A DNA stretch of 64,000 nt from Numida meleagris. Lineage: Eukaryota > Chordata > Aves > Galliformes > Numididae. Location: NCBI RefSeq assembly GCF_002078875.1, contig NC_034438.1:70973405-71037404 (forward strand), given 5' to 3'. The translations under genes and the position numbers were made by a program. Positions 59,965 to 64,000 of the stretch are shown piece by piece; position 1 is the stretch's first letter; each line of letters begins with the position of its first letter. The notes under the pieces were generated by a model that searched no databases, had not been told where the DNA came from, and saw nothing but the letters and a program-made list of their open reading frames with translations.

Positions 59965-62900
59965 GCACTTGATTAATACTCCCATATTTCAGACGTGAAT
60001 TTATCCAATTTGACAATTATTTAAATTAGAAATCTCTTATTCATTTCCCTGATTGTTCTGAGCTGAGCTACCAGTCAAATTAATGTTTCTGGTATTTGTT
60101 ACCCAGAATTGGTGTATGGCTGAAAGGACTATCCCCAAAAACTTGAGTGTAAAAAAGTGCATGGAACTAAGAAAACCACAAAAATATCGTTGACTGATGC
60201 AGAATATAAGTATATATATGATGTTTGCTGTTTGAAGGAGAATATGAAAAAATTACTGTCTTCTGCATATAGAAGACTGGTTGTTTCCGGAGGGTGGTAG
60301 TTGGTTTTATTTGGTTCTTTTAATTTAAGTCATTATGTGTTATTATACTTACTTGGTTCTTATATTTGAAAATCTTTATGTCTTTTCCTAACAATTCGAT
60401 TTTGTTTCCTCAAAAATTCCCATGATGATGCTTTTTCTTTTAAAACCATTTTTACTTCATAATTAAATAAAATTGATGATGATTAGCATTTGTTGTTCCA
60501 TGCTAGAAATCCTTAAGAAAATATTTTCCTTTGCTGTGCTGGTGCTATTTGGTAGATTTAGTATATTACAGTTAGTAAAGTACGAACAGTTGTAAGTCTA
60601 TTCTGGATAATCCATACCCATAATTTTAACCTACTTGTGTGATAATAGAAAATAATGTGTTTAAACACACCTTGATTCCAGAAAAGCATGTTTTCAGTAT
60701 GCATTTCAAAAAAAAATTGTTTTACAAAGTGAATAAATATAAGATTAATAAAAGTGATAGATTCACCACTGACTTAAAGCATTTACCTTGTATAAAAGGA
60801 ACACTGTACAAATTTCTTTCCAAATCTCCTTTGAACGTATCAATCCTTTCTCATCTTTTGAGTTCTAAGACATGTTAATATTAATTTTGTGGTATAAATG
60901 ATGAGGATATTGAAAAATCAAAACCATTTTCCATTGCCTTGACAAATCTGGAATGGGAGATGGGAGTTGAGTCATATCATATGGGCTCACAAACACCTGT
61001 AGTTCACAGAAGTGAAAAACGAGAATGTCCACAATCCTCTTGCCCCAGATATTTCTCCTATCCTAGCCTGCTGCCTACATTTTTTTTTCTCTCTTTGCTA
61101 CTTCTTACACATAATTCATTATTTAATGTCAGTGTTGTAAGAGCTGTGGAAGATAATATAAATAAGGTTGATCTGCTGTCTCAGAAATGTTGTACATGAT
61201 TGTGTTGAAAGGATATCAAACTGAGAAAGAAGTTTCAAGTTGAGTTATGATTTTCCTCATTCCCTAAGGATAGATCTAAACTTCACCACTGGTAACCATG
61301 GGAGAATCAGGACTATTATTCCTACATGTTTCCTGGCATGGGTCGAGCTATTCTACGCTATTCATTATAATGATAAAGCACACTCTATCTCTGTCCCTTT
61401 CTGTTCTAAATGACCTTTGCCCAGTACAGACACCCATATGCTTTGAGAGAAGCAATAAAGAAAAAGTATATGTGTACTGAGATGCACTGATCATATGTTA
61501 ACTTTGTATTTGCAATTGATTCTGTGAACTAGAATTGTTCTTGCAGAGCTCTGTGGTTCACCTCTCCGTATTCACGTGTTTCATTCCTAAATATTATTTT
61601 AGGGTTCTATCAAAGATATGATGATTGTTTCAGAAAATGTGCATTTGGTTGACTCTGCCAGGTGACCACGTATCATAAGAAATGCAAGCATGAGTTTAAC
61701 AGGAAGGGAGCTTGGGCTATTCCTCCCTTCCTCAGATTTAACTTCTCCAGTTTAATTGGATGCTGTTCATTGTCAAAAGGGAGATATAATAAAGAAGGTT
61801 TCATGAGAATCTGCTCAGAGCTGAGGACAGATTTACATATGCATATATATGCTTCCATAAGGTTCAATTCAATGTAAAAATAAAGCATATCTTTAGACAA
61901 GGTTAGTGGAGTAGAGTGTACAAACTTTTGAGTGGTCCAAAACTAACATTGCATAAAGGGATTAGAATTCAAATTAACTCAGCAAATAATTGCAGTTGGA
62001 TGCCAAATCAATTTAAATAGAGTAGTAAGAGTAGAAGAGTAGTAAAAATAGAAGTGAATTTCTAAAGTTATCAAGGATAATCTGCAACACAAACAGAAAT
62101 GCAGGGCAGAAAATTTGTAGTTTGTGGTACACTGCAAGCAGAACATGACTCAAACCCGTCATGTTATTACAAAACCACTGAGTGCTAAAAATACTGTGTT
62201 TCTGCCTTTTTCTGCAGACCATATTTCAAGGAACTTTTGGACCAACTGGCTGTAGGGAAGGTCCATTGATTATATAACCGTCTCTGAAAAAATTTGAAGA
62301 AGTTTGAGTTGTCTCCAAATTAAGATGGTGGCCTCAGGGAAGAAAAGTATGTAATTCTCTCTGTGATCACTGAGCAGAGGACAAGAAATTATGAATTAAA
62401 ATTGCAGAAAGGAAGGTTTAGAGACGATAACTGTCTTTCATGTGGTAAAGATATTAAGTACTGAAAAACATGAACAAGGTAGGTATCTGCATTCAGTAGT
62501 TCAATGGAGAATTTTGGAAACCTCTTAGCCAGAGGTGTCATAGGCATCATTAATACTTCCTTGGGCTTCTCAAGGTTCACTTCCATCCTACTGTTCTTTC
62601 ATTCCATAGTATATGGACATTTAAGAAAGTTTTGATTGTACAAAAAAAAAGCAGCATACTAAAGGCTTATTTAGTGTCTTAAAAAGTATACAGAAAGCTT
62701 TAGAACTGTCTATCAATAAATGTTACTATTCCTGTTTAACTGTTCCTAAAGTGTATTAAGAACAATATCTTAATTGTCTTTTGAAATAATACAAGTATTT
62801 GGCAGAGTCAAACAGTCTCTCAGCATCAGTACTATTTTTTCATTTCAGACTTTGATACAAATATTCATACTGCAGGAACTGTTCTGTTCTACAGAGAACA

Positions 62901-64000
62901 TCATAAAACTCAATTTACTCATTAAATTAACATTCATTGCTTGTATGTGCCCTGCATAGCACCCAAATTTTTGTTGCACATAAGAAAGAAAGACATTTGA
63001 AAATTAATAAAAGCTCTTCTATGGGATGAATTCCAGTGATCCTCAATAGAGTTATTAGAATGAGCAAGAAAGCAGAGATCTATTTACTAAGAAATGGTTC
63101 CTAAGGAAAAAAGAGATGAAAAATTCTTGTAAAAACATGTCTGTTCAGATGTTCTCTAACTTCAAATCTATACTGTGTTTATTATTATTATTATTATTTT
63201 GCATTCAGTAGAATAATGTTTCAGTCTATACATATTTTTTTTCTGAGTTACTTACTAGTAGTAACATGTCTGTACCTGAGGTACATTAAATGTGAGACTA
63301 AAAGTTTGTTCTAATGAGCTGGAGATGCATTCAGTATAAAAATCAAGTGCATGAATTTCTGGAGTGCATACTGTGTCTTTTACATCACTTACATAGACAA
63401 ATTCTCCTCATGTAGTCTAAATGTACTCTGTGGAGTTGCACATGCTGTATTTTTAAAAGTATTTTGTTTTCTCTCATTAGAAAATGTAGCACTGAACTTC
63501 CATTAAAACAATAAAATTGCTTATAAAGTTGTTCCCAGTGAAATCAGTGGGAATTTCCACTGTGGATTTAGTGACTCAAATGTTGATATTAGATACTAGA
63601 GCAATGTGAATAACTATCTTTCTTCATATAAGCAGATGGCTCATATTTATTCCTTTGTTATGGCATTAACTTAGCTACATTTTTCAGATGATGTTAGAAC
63701 CAAATTTGATGCTGTGCAACCCTACGTTAAGAAGTGTAATGCTCAAAATGGCAATGTTTTACACCACCCAAGCAGACTTGAAATGTGAACTTTTTGAAAA
63801 GTTATTTTATCTTTCTGAAATGGAAGAGAATTATGCCCTAAAAATATGATGAGTGATAATAATAACAAAGCAAGAAACAAAGAGCATGAGATTTTTCAGC
63901 TATGACAGTAGGAGAAAAAAATGAGTGTTCACAATTTATAAAATACAGTGTCATCCTTCTGTTGCATGTTGACTTAACCTGTTTTTTTTTAATGATCTAA
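59965..64000. other. Unique AT-rich stretch, nothing coding recognised
   Basis: No repeat family, RNA gene or credible exon recognised. An ATT trinucleotide run lies at 63180-63199. Confidence 0.5.
63180..63199. repeat. (ATT)n microsatellite
   Basis: Six ATT units in tandem. Confidence 0.9.

Overview
The window looks like a piece of a galliform bird genome (chicken, turkey or a close relative). The evidence is the repeat content. There are at least twelve CR1 LINE fragments with the avian CR1 tail (repeats of ATTCTATG). There are three copies of a mariner element of the type called Galluhop/Mariner1_GG in chicken, and LTRs of an avian ERVL-like family. Base composition is AT-rich, and long unique stretches carry only short chance reading frames. 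I found no complete protein-coding gene, no rRNA or tRNA, no CRISPR array and no bacterial-type operon. The best reading is a gene desert or the inside of very long introns. A few exon-like blocks with splice-type borders are given as low-confidence candidates.

Layout. 1-6.1 kb: unique AT-rich DNA with microsatellites, an old CR1 scrap at 2.4 kb and an exon-like block at about 3.0 kb. 6.1-8.7 kb: a minus-strand CR1 split by a plus-strand CR1 inserted into it. 12.4-13.4 kb: a decayed mariner with a recognisable transposase that has lost all three catalytic aspartates. 17-20.4 kb: two LTR-like blocks, a possible terminal exon on the minus strand and a 100-base polypurine tract. 23.2-24.9 kb: two minus-strand CR1 tails. 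28.75-28.92 kb: an assembly gap (174 N) next to a polypyrimidine tract. 30.5-33.8 kb: two minus-strand CR1 copies, the second with a well preserved reverse transcriptase core. 36.2-37.2 kb: an ERVL-like solo LTR interrupted by an internally deleted mariner. 39.43-39.99 kb: a third mariner, short and non-autonomous, in the opposite orientation. 40-50 kb: unique DNA with TTTTA pentamer microsatellites and almost no CR1. 50.3-55.4 kb: a CR1 cluster containing a striking CRE-bearing hairpin at the junction of two CR1 tails, an old LINE-tail-like repeat, a catalytically dead CR1 and an LTR remnant. 56.2 kb: a second exon-like block. 59.4-60.0 kb: an apparently complete solo LTR on the minus strand. 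The remaining sequence to 64 kb is unique and AT-rich.

The recognisable coding material is all decayed transposon protein: CR1 reverse transcriptase and mariner transposase. None of it appears functional, so there is no pathway of cooperating genes here. The main content is a layered history of insertions (CR1 into CR1, mariner into LTR) and a few structures that deserve a computed check.
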